Shown piece by piece: positions 52,077-61,503 of a DNA stretch of 64,000 nucleotides (positions within the stretch are counted from its first letter, which is position 1; every line of letters begins with the position of its first letter). Where the stretch lies: the NCBI RefSeq assembly GCF_001639065.2, contig NZ_LQXO02000012.1, positions 62,001 through 126,000 of the forward strand. Direction: 5' to 3'. The notes under the pieces were generated by a model. That model worked only from the letters and a program-made list of their open reading frames with translations. It did not search any database and was not told where the DNA came from. This DNA comes from Vibrio barjaei (lineage in GTDB: Bacteria; Pseudomonadota; Gammaproteobacteria; Enterobacterales; Vibrionaceae). The position numbers were made by a program, and so were the translations under genes.

Positions 52077-53066
52077 ATGTACCAGCAAGGGATTGTCATA
52101 GACGGATTGCAATACTGCAATTGGGACAGAGAGTATTTTCAAACGCTCAAAGCCAGCGGTATTACCGCTGTTCATGTCACTATCGCTTATCACGAGAATG
52201 CACGTGAGACACTGACTCGATTTGCCGAATGGAACCTTCGCTTCGAGCAAAACGATGACCTCATTATGCCGGTTTATTCCATGGCAGATGTTGAGCTCGC
52301 AAAGGCATTGGGCAAGGTTGGCATTTTTATGGGGGCACAGAACTGTTCTCCGATTGATGACGAAATTGGCTTAATTGAAGTCATGCGCCGTCAAGGGCTG
52401 CTCATCATGCAACTGACCTACAACAACCAAAGCCTATTGGCGACAGGATGTTACGAACAGCACGATACTGGCATCACCCGTTTTGGTAAGCAAGTCATCG
52501 AAGAGATGAACCGTGTCGGCATGATCATCGATATGTCACACAGCGCCGAACGTTCAACGCTGGAGGCGATAGACCTTTCTGCTCGTCCAATTTGTATCAG
52601 TCATGCCAATCCGACATTCGCTCATGATGCGCTGCGAAACAAGTCGAACACGGTGATCAAATCCCTTACCGAGCGTGGCGGTCTGATTGGATTTAGCCTC
52701 TATCCATTTCATCTACCCAATGGCAGTGAGTGTTCATTAGAGGACTTTTGCCAAATGGTGGAGAAAACCGCGGATATCGCTGGCATCGACCACATTGGCA
52801 TCGGAAGCGACCTTTGCCTGAATCAGCCTCAACAAGTTTTGGAGTGGATGCGCAACGGACGCTGGTCAAAAACCATGGATTATGGCGAAGGTTCGGCTGC
52901 TAATTCAGGTTGGCCTGATGCACTTCCTTGGTTTAGCGGCAGTAAAGGAATGGAAAATATCTACAACGGATTAGTCCGTCATGGCTTCAGTGAAGGCGAG
53001 GCGGGGAAAATTATGGGTGGCAATTGGTTTGACTTCTTACAACAAGGATTGGAGCCAAATCTATAG
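52077..53066 (+). CDS. M19 (membrane dipeptidase) relative with incomplete metal site
   Basis: A 329-residue TIM-barrel protein of the renal-dipeptidase family without signal peptide. The second-site ligands are visible: MSHS with His155 and ISHANP with His176, plus GIGSD near the end. The first ligand pair, normally DGHxD, reads VIDGLQYCNWD, and the bridging Glu region, normally IEG, reads FMGAQNC, so the canonical two-zinc site is not intact. The same wording occurs in dipeptidase-like proteins near betaine-breakdown genes of Pseudomonas, as I recall. It may therefore act on a different amide or amine bond. It is in line with the dehydrogenase and BCCT genes. Confidence 0.75.
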   Translation: MYQQGIVIDGLQYCNWDREYFQTLKASGITAVHVTIAYHENARETLTRFAEWNLRFEQNDDLIMPVYSMADVELAKALGKVGIFMGAQNCSPIDDEIGLIEVMRRQGLLIMQLTYNNQSLLATGCYEQHDTGITRFGKQVIEEMNRVGMIIDMSHSAERSTLEAIDLSARPICISHANPTFAHDALRNKSNTVIKSLTERGGLIGFSLYPFHLPNGSECSLEDFCQMVEKTADIAGIDHIGIGSDLCLNQPQQVLEWMRNGRWSKTMDYGEGSAANSGWPDALPWFSGSKGMENIYNGLVRHGFSEGEAGKIMGGNWFDFLQQGLEPNL

Positions 53067-53178
53067 CGTACACCCGAACATGGAAGAGCTCGCCAATATA
53101 AAAACAACAGGTGAGCGTTAAACACAACATAGGTTGCTTTCCCCCAAGGCGAGCAACACAAACTTCTGGAGTCAGAGT

Positions 53179-54768
53179 ATGTCTGATCTAACCAATAGCA
53201 TGAACACAGCACCACCGTCTTCTGCAAGCGCGGAGATAGAACATAAAAGTAAACTCTCTTCATCGGATAAGTTGGGGTTGAATAACCCAGCGTTTTGGTA
53301 CAGTGGCGGCTTTATCGCTCTGTTTGTTGCACTTGCGCTTTACGATGGCGAGCTGCTTTCTTCTCTAGTCAATGCTGGTTTTAGCTGGTCAGTAAAAGTT
53401 TTTGGCCCTTACTGGCAAATATTACTATTACTCACTTTTCTTATTGGTCTTGGTCTCGCAGCAGGGCGAACAGGCAAGGTGATTTTGGGCGGCAATGTGA
53501 AACCAGAGCTCGACTCATTTCGCTGGATGGCCATTCTATTCTGTACCTTGCTGGCAGGGGGCGGTGTATTTTGGGCAGCAGCTGAGCCGATTGCGCACTA
53601 TGTGAGTCCTCCTCCTCTGTACGGTCCCCAAGACAGCGTTATGCAAACAGCGATTAATGCTTTGTCGCAGTCATTTATGCACTGGAGCTTCTTGTCATGG
53701 GCAATTGTTGGCAGCTTAACCTCCATTGTTATGATGCATTTGCACTATGACAAAGGCTTACCTTTAAAACCTCGTACCTTACTGTATCCAGTATTGGGAG
53801 AGCGTGCGTTGAAAGGTCATACAGGTGCTCTGATTGACGCATGTTGTATTGTGGCAGTTGCCGCTGGAACCATCGGACCTATTGGTTTTTTGGGGCTGCA
53901 AGTGAGCTATGCGTTGAACGCACTGTTTGATATTCCAGATGGCTTCACCACTCAGCTGATCATTATTCTGTTCGCGATAGTGCTATACACGCTATCAGCA
54001 CTCAGCGGTCTTAATCGCGGAATGCAGATGTTGAGCCGCTATAACGTCATCTTAGCTATTGCGCTGATGGTTTACATCCTACTGTTTGGTCCAACTAACT
54101 TTATCTTTAATGGTTATATCCAAGGTATGGGTACCATGCTGGATAACTTCATTCCGATGGCGACATATCGAGGCGATGAAGGATGGCTGAGCTGGTGGAC
54201 GGTATTCTTCTGGGGCTGGTTCTTAGGTTATGGACCACTAATGGCTATTTTTATTGCTCGTATCTCACGTGGTCGAAGCATTCGCCAAATCATTTCTATC
54301 ATTAGTATTGCGGCGCCATTCGCGACCTGCTTCTGGTTCACCATCGTTGGTGGGACAGGACTTGCGTTCGAGATTGCCGACCCTGGTAGTGTGAGTAAAG
54401 CATTCGAAGGGTTTAACCTTCCGGGAGCGTTACTCGCAGTAACACAACAATTACCTATGCCAATGCTGGTTTCCATTTTGTTCTTAGTGCTGACCACCAT
54501 ATTCATTGTCACTACGGGTGATTCTATGACTTACACCATCAGTGTTGTCATCAGTGGTGAAACGGAGCCAAATGCAATCGTCCGTACCTTCTGGGGAGTA
54601 ATGATGGGGGTGACGGCAATCATCTTAATATCACTGGGGTCGGGCGGCATTTCGGCACTGCAGTCCTTTATCGTGATAACCGCGGTACCAGTATCCTTAG
54701 TACTGTTGCCCTCCCTATGGAATGCTCCGCAAATCGCGATGAAACTGGCAAAAGAACAAGGCTTATAA
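53179..54768 (+). CDS. BCCT-family (betaine/choline/carnitine-type) transporter
   Basis: The ATG at 53179 (529 residues) follows a CTGGAG site; a TTG at 53134 is less likely. About twelve helices are expected. The BCCT landmark near helix 8 reads WWTVFFWGWFLGYGPLMAIF followed by IARISRGRS. The GGGVFWAAAEPIAHY segment matches the conserved helix 3-4 region. It should bring in a quaternary-ammonium compound with sodium or protons. Some aromatic positions differ from the classic WSPFVG form, so the ligand may not be glycine betaine. Confidence 0.87.
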   Translation: MSDLTNSMNTAPPSSASAEIEHKSKLSSSDKLGLNNPAFWYSGGFIALFVALALYDGELLSSLVNAGFSWSVKVFGPYWQILLLLTFLIGLGLAAGRTGKVILGGNVKPELDSFRWMAILFCTLLAGGGVFWAAAEPIAHYVSPPPLYGPQDSVMQTAINALSQSFMHWSFLSWAIVGSLTSIVMMHLHYDKGLPLKPRTLLYPVLGERALKGHTGALIDACCIVAVAAGTIGPIGFLGLQVSYALNALFDIPDGFTTQLIIILFAIVLYTLSALSGLNRGMQMLSRYNVILAIALMVYILLFGPTNFIFNGYIQGMGTMLDNFIPMATYRGDEGWLSWWTVFFWGWFLGYGPLMAIFIARISRGRSIRQIISIISIAAPFATCFWFTIVGGTGLAFEIADPGSVSKAFEGFNLPGALLAVTQQLPMPMLVSILFLVLTTIFIVTTGDSMTYTISVVISGETEPNAIVRTFWGVMMGVTAIILISLGSGGISALQSFIVITAVPVSLVLLPSLWNAPQIAMKLAKEQGL

Positions 54769-54798
54769 ACACAACAATAGTTCTTCAATAACGTGAAT

Positions 54799-54831
54799 GC
54801 TGTGTGGGCTTAGGTTCACACCCCACACAGC
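54799..54831 (+). terminator. Intercistronic hairpin after the BCCT gene
   Basis: A perfect 10-bp stem, GCTGTGTGGG/CCCACACAGC, has a 13-nt loop and no T run. It may partly separate the transporter from the two unknown genes. Confidence 0.55.
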
Positions 54832-54866
54832 TCCAATCATTCTTATAATTAAAACAGGTGAGCAAA

Positions 54867-56585
54867 ATGGATGTACATCGTTCAACTTACACTGAGACTC
54901 CGCTTCGTAGCGTTGATGTGGTAATGAATCCACAACGACTTGGCGCTATGCATCAAAATCGAATCAGTTTTGTGCGCAGCTTAATTCGCAAAATGGCACA
55001 GCAAAATTGGCAGGTGAGTAAGCATGAATGGCAGTTGTCGCCGCAAGGGTATGGACACGTCATTTACCGTCTCGCAACACCTAAGCACGTTTATCATCTA
55101 GTGGTATTTTGTGACCAGATTGCTGATGAAGAGCGCAACGACCGCGTGATTGCAGAGAAATGGGATGTGACATTCGCTCTAGTGTATGGAGATGTTGATG
55201 TGTCTCTGTTGGAGAAGTTGCGTGCTAATGTGCCGCTTCAAGAAGCAGGGCGCAATACCAACGATGTCCTTGTATTGGCTCGCGCTAATAAGAGTGTTCG
55301 AGTTTTCGAACATATTGTTTCTCACCTTGCCAAGGGCACTCAACCAGACGCGAAAGAGCTTGCCGAGGTTGGTTATATTCTGCGTACAACAGCAGTATAC
55401 GGTAATGGTAAGTTCGGGATTGCTGATTTTAAGTTACTGGAAGATAACGATGACTTTAGTCAGTCATTCAGCGCCCAAATGTGCGCCGTGTATCTGCTGC
55501 GCGAATTCAGTTTGGATTGGGTGCATTACTTGGCGACGCAACAGGGCGGTGATAAAGCGGTATCATTAGATCGCGGCTTGCAGCGATACTTGGGCGTTGG
55601 AAATGCGACTGGGCTTGGTATGGCGCCATACTTGATTAATCACCCATGCATCGTTGATCAGTGGATGACGTCACGAGAAAAAGCCCTCGCGACGGTGTTA
55701 GCGCAGCAAACTAATAAAGACAAGTTGCCGCAACTTAAAGTTCTGCTTAGCAAAGCGACTATGCACTTGGCGCAAGTAATAACGATTAATGAGGTGCAAA
55801 ACAGCTTAAATCAGCAGGCGCTTGATGAATTGTCTTTATTGGTAGACCAACTAGCCACACACCTTGGAAATGCCTCAACTTGGGGGGATTTGCTCGAACA
55901 AAATCAGTTAATGAATATGGAAGCTCAAGAAATCCTTATTGCGTGTCTGATGGAGCTCTACCCAGAACAAGTTGACGTATTTGCAGACCTGATGAATACG
56001 GATGAAACGCTGTTCCTGCCGACAGGTAAAAAAGTCAGTGATTTGATTTCGTTATTGAAGGCCCGTTATCAGTGGGCAGTCAGCACCGACTTTTCGATGC
56101 CAGAAAACAGCTATTGGTTTTGGTATCGATCACAGGACAAAGAAGAGCCCCGCTTAGGTGTGCGTGAGGAAGAACAAGGGGCAGATAAAGAACTACCGCT
56201 TGATATTGGCAGACAAGCGTATTACCTGTACAGAGCGTTAAGACAACAATCTCAAGATATGTCGATTGCGCAATTCCTACTGCATTTTCCTCAATATCGG
56301 GCTATTGCAAGAAGGGTATGGACGCTAGGTAATCGCGTGATGGGAGACATTCAAATGAATGTTCTCCACAAACAATCATTACCAATGCATTTATTGCGCT
56401 GCAAACTAGCCATCTTTGGGGCGACGAAGTTTGATCCTCGCTCTGACCGTTGGGTGCGAGTCACCTTTTTCCAAGGTGCACCGTTGCTAGACGAAATCGG
56501 CGATGAGAATTACCAAGATAATTGGATCTTTCCACTGCTGCCTAGCGAGCAATCTATGACTTCCATTAACTCTATTACGCCATAA
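54867..56585 (+). CDS. Uncharacterised protein of the BCCT cluster
   Basis: I take the ATG at 54867, with AGGTGAG just upstream, over the GTG at 54858; the product has 572 residues. I do not recognise a named domain. It is soluble with no signal peptide. The first 150 residues contain a compact alpha/beta block (HVIYRLATPKHVYHLVVFCD, WDVTFALVYGDVDV). The middle is helical and rich in Gln and Leu. Tryptophan-containing segments such as MPENSYWFWYRSQ and the final KFDPRSDRWVRVTFFQGAP stand out. It ends 10 bp before the DUF3726 gene, so the two probably act together. Confidence 0.72.
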   Translation: MDVHRSTYTETPLRSVDVVMNPQRLGAMHQNRISFVRSLIRKMAQQNWQVSKHEWQLSPQGYGHVIYRLATPKHVYHLVVFCDQIADEERNDRVIAEKWDVTFALVYGDVDVSLLEKLRANVPLQEAGRNTNDVLVLARANKSVRVFEHIVSHLAKGTQPDAKELAEVGYILRTTAVYGNGKFGIADFKLLEDNDDFSQSFSAQMCAVYLLREFSLDWVHYLATQQGGDKAVSLDRGLQRYLGVGNATGLGMAPYLINHPCIVDQWMTSREKALATVLAQQTNKDKLPQLKVLLSKATMHLAQVITINEVQNSLNQQALDELSLLVDQLATHLGNASTWGDLLEQNQLMNMEAQEILIACLMELYPEQVDVFADLMNTDETLFLPTGKKVSDLISLLKARYQWAVSTDFSMPENSYWFWYRSQDKEEPRLGVREEEQGADKELPLDIGRQAYYLYRALRQQSQDMSIAQFLLHFPQYRAIARRVWTLGNRVMGDIQMNVLHKQSLPMHLLRCKLAIFGATKFDPRSDRWVRVTFFQGAPLLDEIGDENYQDNWIFPLLPSEQSMTSINSITP

Positions 56586-56595
56586 GGACGTTGGT

Positions 56596-57327
56596 ATGAT
56601 CGTATCTCACAATGAATTAGTCGCTGCGGTAAACAAAGCTTTTTTGGGTATGAAACGCTCCTGTGGCGAAGCGGACGTGATTGCTAATATGGTTGCGGAC
56701 CTGCAAATGGTTGGACTTAATGGGATTCGCCATTTTAACAATGCATGTAACTACCTTGGTCTCGAACAAGACTGCGCAGTTCAAATCAATAAGGTTGAAC
56801 CAGGTGTACTGGAGGTGGATCTCCACAAAAATAGCGTAGCGTGCCATCTGCCTGTTATCTTAGATTTCGCACTTGAGTCGATGATTGGGCAGAAGCAGCT
56901 CAAAATAACATTGTTGAATTGTCACAATCGCTGGCTAGCGTATAGCGAATTGGTAAAACTGGCAGCGAAGGGCATTGCTTGTAGAGCATATTGGAGCAAT
57001 GGTAGTCAACCCAAACGCACTCTTTATGTACTCAACAGAGGATGTGTTGCACCAGAGCTCTATTTTTCTGACACCGATCTTGTTGAAGACGACCTTCACT
57101 CGATGACGATTGAATTGTCGATTGAGGACTTTAGCCAGACAGCATTAGCTGACCAATACAACACCCATATCGATAGCACTGAACTTTCTAGCTCGCAGCA
57201 AGCAGCTTGGGTAGAAGGCATTTTTGTTGATGATGCGGAGTGGGCAATGTTAAAGCAGACGGCAACGATATTCTTAGTAGAAAATAGTCAGCGCTCGCTG
57301 CAAGGAGCGGGTGAATTGGTGGAGTGA
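56596..57327 (+). CDS. DUF3726 family protein
   Basis: A 243-residue protein that I place in the DUF3726 family from its N-terminus (MIVSHNELVAAVNKAFLGMK, then GEADVIANMVADLQMVGLNG). The opening resembles the start of malate/lactate-type dehydrogenases, where a short helix precedes the barrel; no NAD site follows. It is the last gene of the cluster, 10 bp after the previous one, and is followed by a strong terminator. Family function is unknown. Confidence 0.78.
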   Translation: MIVSHNELVAAVNKAFLGMKRSCGEADVIANMVADLQMVGLNGIRHFNNACNYLGLEQDCAVQINKVEPGVLEVDLHKNSVACHLPVILDFALESMIGQKQLKITLLNCHNRWLAYSELVKLAAKGIACRAYWSNGSQPKRTLYVLNRGCVAPELYFSDTDLVEDDLHSMTIELSIEDFSQTALADQYNTHIDSTELSSSQQAAWVEGIFVDDAEWAMLKQTATIFLVENSQRSLQGAGELVE

Positions 57328-57367
57328 TAATCAAGCCCACACTGATCTTTTTAGGTTAGCAGTAGAT

Positions 57368-57396
57368 AAAAGTGCCGAGTAATCCGGCACTTTTTT
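57368..57396 (+). terminator. Rho-independent terminator of the RidA-DUF3726 cluster
   Basis: AAAAGTGCCG/CGGCACTTTT stem (10 bp) with further T. It cleanly separates this cluster from the yhf operon. Confidence 0.92.
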
Positions 57397-57522
57397 CGTT
57401 TTGGGTGACTGGTAATCCAGTTTTAATGCTTTTGTTAGTAGTTAATAAGAGTGTGACGCGCTTTGCTTTTTTTATTGTTCTGGTATGGTTAAATTAAATC
57501 CTCAAAAAAATGAAGAATAAAA

Positions 57523-58431
57523 ATGAGTAGTCAAAACTATATAAAGAAAAACGGAGCGGCCATTATCCACATCGCCCGTTATTTATTAACGACAGAGGCT
57601 GGAGATAGACTCAAGACGATTGATGAGCTGTCGCTCGAGATTGGTTGTTCTGTTGGCTATGTAGCAAACGCGATTAAATTTATCGAAAAGGAAGAGGCGG
57701 TTTACCTAAGTCGTCAAGGACGTAATGGCACCATTATCTCTTCACTAAATTTTCATAAGTTGGTGGGTATTTCCGAGATTGGTAATATCGTTTGTGCGAT
57801 GCCGCTACCGTATACCAAGCATTACGAGGGATTGGCCTCTGGTCTTAAGCAGCAGATAGACAACGTGCCCCTGTACTTTGCTCATATGAGAGGCGCAGGC
57901 GTTAGGGCGGAATGTCTTAGCGACGGTATCTACGACATCGCTATCATGTCCAAACTAGCCTCAGAAAAGTATGTTGCAGAGGGCGAATTGGAGATTGCAG
58001 TAGAGTTGGATGCTCACAGTTATGTACCAGAACATCGATTGATTTACAGGCAGTCGGAGCGTAATAACGTCAGACGAATTGGTGTTGATGCTGAATCGCC
58101 AGACCAAAAATTGCTTACTGAAATCTACTTTAAAAATCAAGAGATTGAAGTGGTTCCAGTACCTTACAACGAATGCCTCAAGCAAATTGTAAAAGGGGAG
58201 ATCGATGCGGCAATCTGGTATGCCTCACGAGAAGATTCTATTGAGGCGATGGGCCTTAGCGAAGAGCCGCTAACGTCTATTCCGGATTTTGAAAAGGCGT
58301 CGATCGCGGTATTGATGGTCAGAAAAGGCTCGGACTATTTAAAGGCGATGCTAAAGAAATTCGTCAATAACGAGAAGTTACTAGCGCATCAAACAGATGT
58401 GATATCCGGAAAAGTGATTCCAACTTATTAG
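57523..58431 (+). CDS. yhfZ: YhfZ-like transcriptional regulator
   Basis: A 302-residue regulator. The N-terminal HTH, TIDELSLEIGCSVGYVANAI, is followed by a periplasmic-binding-type ligand domain (GNIVCAMPLPYTKHYEGLA, DIAIMSKLASEKY, KGEIDAAIWYAS). This layout matches YhfZ, the probable regulator of the yhf operon. It is first in the operon, as in E. coli. The genes after it are php, yhfU, yhfT, yhfY, yhfX and yhfW. Confidence 0.85.
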   Translation: MSSQNYIKKNGAAIIHIARYLLTTEAGDRLKTIDELSLEIGCSVGYVANAIKFIEKEEAVYLSRQGRNGTIISSLNFHKLVGISEIGNIVCAMPLPYTKHYEGLASGLKQQIDNVPLYFAHMRGAGVRAECLSDGIYDIAIMSKLASEKYVAEGELEIAVELDAHSYVPEHRLIYRQSERNNVRRIGVDAESPDQKLLTEIYFKNQEIEVVPVPYNECLKQIVKGEIDAAIWYASREDSIEAMGLSEEPLTSIPDFEKASIAVLMVRKGSDYLKAMLKKFVNNEKLLAHQTDVISGKVIPTY

Positions 58432-58457
58432 GTTCGAGCTAACAAGGAGAAAATGAG

Positions 58458-59342
58458 ATGTCATTCGACACAACCGGTTTTACCTATTGCCATGAGCATC
58501 TGCATATCGATTTATCTCCTCAGAAGGGAGATATTGATTGCAAACTTGATCAATTTGAATTGATTAAACAGGAGCTTATCACGCTTAGGAAACTTGGAGT
58601 GCGGAATATCGTTGAGGTGACTAATCGTTTTATGGGTAGAAATCCTCAATTTATTGAGGATTTAATTAAGGCGTCAGGGATGAATGTTGTTTTGTCGACT
58701 GGCTATTACATCGAGGGTTTCTTTCCGGATTTCTTAGCGAATCTGTCGATTCGAGATATTGCCCAAACCATGATTGACGAAATTGAACAACCTCTGGATG
58801 GCACCTCTCTAAAGGCGTCTGTGATTGGTGAGATTGGGAGCAGCGAAAACCGATTCTCCCCACTAGAAAAGAACGTCTTCTTAGCTGCAGCCATTGCTCA
58901 CAAAGAGACAGACGCGCCTATTTCAACGCACACGTCATTTAGCACGATGGCGAAGCAACAGATCCAGATACTTAGGGGGGAGGGCATCGACCTTAGGAAG
59001 GTGACGATAGGGCACTGCGACCTTCGAGATAACCTTGATGACTTACTTTATTTGTTGGATCACGGGTGTTACGTGCAGCTCGATACAATTGGTAAGAACA
59101 GTTACTACCCCGATGAAAAGAGAATTGAAGTAATTAATACCCTGATTGCTAAGGGATACGTCGAGCAACTTATGTTGTCGATGGATATAACTCGACGTTC
59201 GCATTTAAAAGCGAATGGCGGGTTAGGTTTTAGCTACTTAATGGAAGAGTTTGTTCCCCGACTGTTCGCTTCTGGTGTAAGCGAAGGTGATGTCGAACTT
59301 ATGCTCAAACACAATCCAAACCGATTTTTCAATAACGGATAA
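58458..59342 (+). CDS. php: Phosphotriesterase homology protein Php (YhfV)
   Basis: A 294-residue amidohydrolase-fold protein. The binuclear metal residues His12 and His14 (CHEHLHID), Glu125 (GEIGS), His158 (STHTSFS), His186 (GHCDLRDN) and Asp243 (SMDITRR) sit at the positions known for E. coli Php. Glu125 replaces the carbamylated Lys of true phosphotriesterases. The biological substrate is unknown. It lies 26 bp after yhfZ. AAGGAG precedes the ATG. Confidence 0.92.
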   Translation: MSFDTTGFTYCHEHLHIDLSPQKGDIDCKLDQFELIKQELITLRKLGVRNIVEVTNRFMGRNPQFIEDLIKASGMNVVLSTGYYIEGFFPDFLANLSIRDIAQTMIDEIEQPLDGTSLKASVIGEIGSSENRFSPLEKNVFLAAAIAHKETDAPISTHTSFSTMAKQQIQILRGEGIDLRKVTIGHCDLRDNLDDLLYLLDHGCYVQLDTIGKNSYYPDEKRIEVINTLIAKGYVEQLMLSMDITRRSHLKANGGLGFSYLMEEFVPRLFASGVSEGDVELMLKHNPNRFFNNG

Positions 59343-59360
59343 ACAAAAAAGGAAAGCAGA

Positions 59361-59723
59361 ATGAAAACAATCGCTATCGCGGGTTTACAACGCGAACAAA
59401 TCAAAGCGCAGATAGAGGAGGCGGCGCCAGGGAAGTTTGAATGTCACATTCTTAACGACATGGATGCCGCGATGAAAGTAAAAGCAGGTGAGCTTGATTA
59501 CTACGTCGGGGCCTGCAACACAGGCGCGGGCGCAGCACTTAGCATGGCTATTGCTATTATTGGCTTCAATGAGTCGTGCACGATTGCAAAGCCTGCTATT
59601 CAAGCCAAGGAAGAGCAAATTGCTCAATTTATTACCGAAGGTAAAAAGGCGTTTGGATTATCAATTGAGCACGTAGACCACGCCGTTCCTATGTTAGCGA
59701 CCTTGCTAGCGAGAGAGGTGTAG
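59361..59723 (+). CDS. yhfU: YhfU (DUF2620) protein
   Basis: A 120-residue protein of the YhfU family, which contains the conserved AIAGLQREQI start, GELDYYVGACNTGAGAALSMAI and VDHAVPMLATLLARE. It resembles PTS IIB-like or small alpha/beta folds but has no known reaction. It is placed between php and yhfT. Confidence 0.87.
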   Translation: MKTIAIAGLQREQIKAQIEEAAPGKFECHILNDMDAAMKVKAGELDYYVGACNTGAGAALSMAIAIIGFNESCTIAKPAIQAKEEQIAQFITEGKKAFGLSIEHVDHAVPMLATLLAREV

Positions 59724-59725
59724 TT

Positions 59726-61030
59726 ATGGATATCACCAACATTGCTCTAATTGCGACCTTGTGTGCAATGACTGCTTTAGTTGCACATATGTCGGCCGCT
59801 GTATTTCACGATGGGATACGACCCATATTGCCGCAGTTGATCGAAGGTAATATGACACGCCGAGATGCGGGTTCCGTTGCTTTTGGTTTGTCTATCGGTT
59901 TTGTCGCGTCTGTGGGTATTTCTTTTACCTTATCGACAGGGCTTCTTAACCCGTGGCTGCTTTTCTTACCGACGGACATCATCGGTGTTATGGCAACGAG
60001 CCGCATTATGGCGGTACTTGGGGGCGGCATTTGGGGCGTATTAGTGGTTACCAGTCTGGCTGGTGTTAATGCGGTTCTGACAGGCCTTCCAATTGATGCG
60101 CTGGGTGCTTTGGGTGAGTTGGGTACACCTGTCATGTCGGCTTTTGCGCTATTCCCATTGTTAGCTATTTTCTACCAGTTTGGATGGAAAGCAGGGGCTG
60201 TTGCAGGCGTTGTCATACTTCTATCACGACTGTTTGTGATGAAGTTTACGGGTATCTATCCTGAGTCAATTCAAATCTTTGTCGGTATGGTGATGCTTGT
60301 GGCTATCGCGATTCGTAAAGATGTTCAAGATAAAGCGAACGGTATTACCCCTCCAGATATGAGTGGTATGCGAAGCTTGTTTGAAGAGCGGACTAAGCGA
60401 ATCTTCAAGAACATGCCTTACTTAGCTGTTGTTGGTGCACTGATAGCCGCTGCCGCTGCGTCGGGAATCTTTGCGGGTTCAGAAGTCTCTATTTACTCGT
60501 TAGCAGATGCCTACAAAATAGAAGACCCTGTAGCTCAAAAAGAAGCATTAAACCAAGTAGCTTTGTCTGAAATGATGCGTGGTTTAGGCTTTATTCCACT
60601 GATTGCCACTACGGCACTTGCTACCGGGGTTTATGGCGTTGTTGGCTTTACGTTTGTGTTTGTAGTGGGTTATCTCTCACCAAATGCACCTGTGGCGGCG
60701 GTACTTGGCGCGATTACAATTTGCATCGAGATCTTCTTACTCCGTGGTATCGGCCGCTTCTTAGAGCAGTTCCCTTCAATTCGAAATGCTTCGGACAATA
60801 TTCGTAATAGCATGAACACGCTAATGGAATTTGCTTTGCTTATTGGGGGTGTGCTTGCGGTGATGAAAATGGGTAGCACGACAGGGTTCACGATCTTTGC
60901 AATGTTGTACTACTTGAACGAAGTAATGGGTCGTCCAATTTTGAAAATTGCAGCGCCTGCAGTAGCGGCAATACTTACCGGTGTGGTGTTAAACCTACTT
61001 TACGTCTTTGGGCTTTTTGTTCCTGCATAA
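59726..61030 (+). CDS. yhfT: YhfT integral membrane protein
   Basis: A 434-residue, multi-spanning protein of the YhfT family with about eleven predicted helices. GIRPILPQLIEGNMTRRDAG near the N-terminus and the central AVLGGGIWGVLVVTS are typical. It is probably the transporter for the compound metabolised by the yhf enzymes. It follows yhfU by 2 bp. Confidence 0.88.
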   Translation: MDITNIALIATLCAMTALVAHMSAAVFHDGIRPILPQLIEGNMTRRDAGSVAFGLSIGFVASVGISFTLSTGLLNPWLLFLPTDIIGVMATSRIMAVLGGGIWGVLVVTSLAGVNAVLTGLPIDALGALGELGTPVMSAFALFPLLAIFYQFGWKAGAVAGVVILLSRLFVMKFTGIYPESIQIFVGMVMLVAIAIRKDVQDKANGITPPDMSGMRSLFEERTKRIFKNMPYLAVVGALIAAAAASGIFAGSEVSIYSLADAYKIEDPVAQKEALNQVALSEMMRGLGFIPLIATTALATGVYGVVGFTFVFVVGYLSPNAPVAAVLGAITICIEIFLLRGIGRFLEQFPSIRNASDNIRNSMNTLMEFALLIGGVLAVMKMGSTTGFTIFAMLYYLNEVMGRPILKIAAPAVAAILTGVVLNLLYVFGLFVPA

Positions 61031-61081
61031 ATACGCGTACAGCTTTTTTCATACCTATCTGTACAGAGATTTGGAGAAATT

Positions 61082-61441
61082 ATGAAACAACGAATGTCTC
61101 TTCTTTTGGAGCATAACGTAATCAGTCAAATCGCGTTTGATGCGACTATGAGGGCTGTCGGAATCTTGACGATTGAATGGAATGTGAAAGAGGATTCAGA
61201 ACAATTTCAGATGGCGATGACTCATTTTGCACGCGCTATTGATCGAGTACTACAAAGCAATCCTATTGTAGAAGGCTTGGATTCTGAGATTCTAAAAGAA
61301 ATGCAAGATGACGACGTATTTTCAGACATTGTCAGCATGAACAATCAGTTATGTTCGGCCTCTGGCGTACCTGAGATACCTGAGACGGAAATCAGTTTTC
61401 TTTTGAGCAATCTGTATGCAATTAAACTGAGTGTGTCGTAA
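61082..61441 (+). CDS. yhfY: YhfY, PRD-like domain protein
   Basis: A 119-residue protein similar to YhfY, a short PRD-like domain without DNA-binding part. Helical segments such as SEQFQMAMTHFARAIDRVLQ fit a PRD. The His residue typical of phosphorylated PRDs is H72-like in AMTHFARAI. It may act as a small regulator with YhfZ. It lies between yhfT and yhfX here, whereas it is next to yhfZ in E. coli. Confidence 0.8.
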   Translation: MKQRMSLLLEHNVISQIAFDATMRAVGILTIEWNVKEDSEQFQMAMTHFARAIDRVLQSNPIVEGLDSEILKEMQDDDVFSDIVSMNNQLCSASGVPEIPETEISFLLSNLYAIKLSVS

Positions 61442-61503
61442 CTAGATTTTTTTGGGAATTAATCTTCAAAAAAATGAAAATAAAAGAGTGGATTGAAAAG
61501 TAT

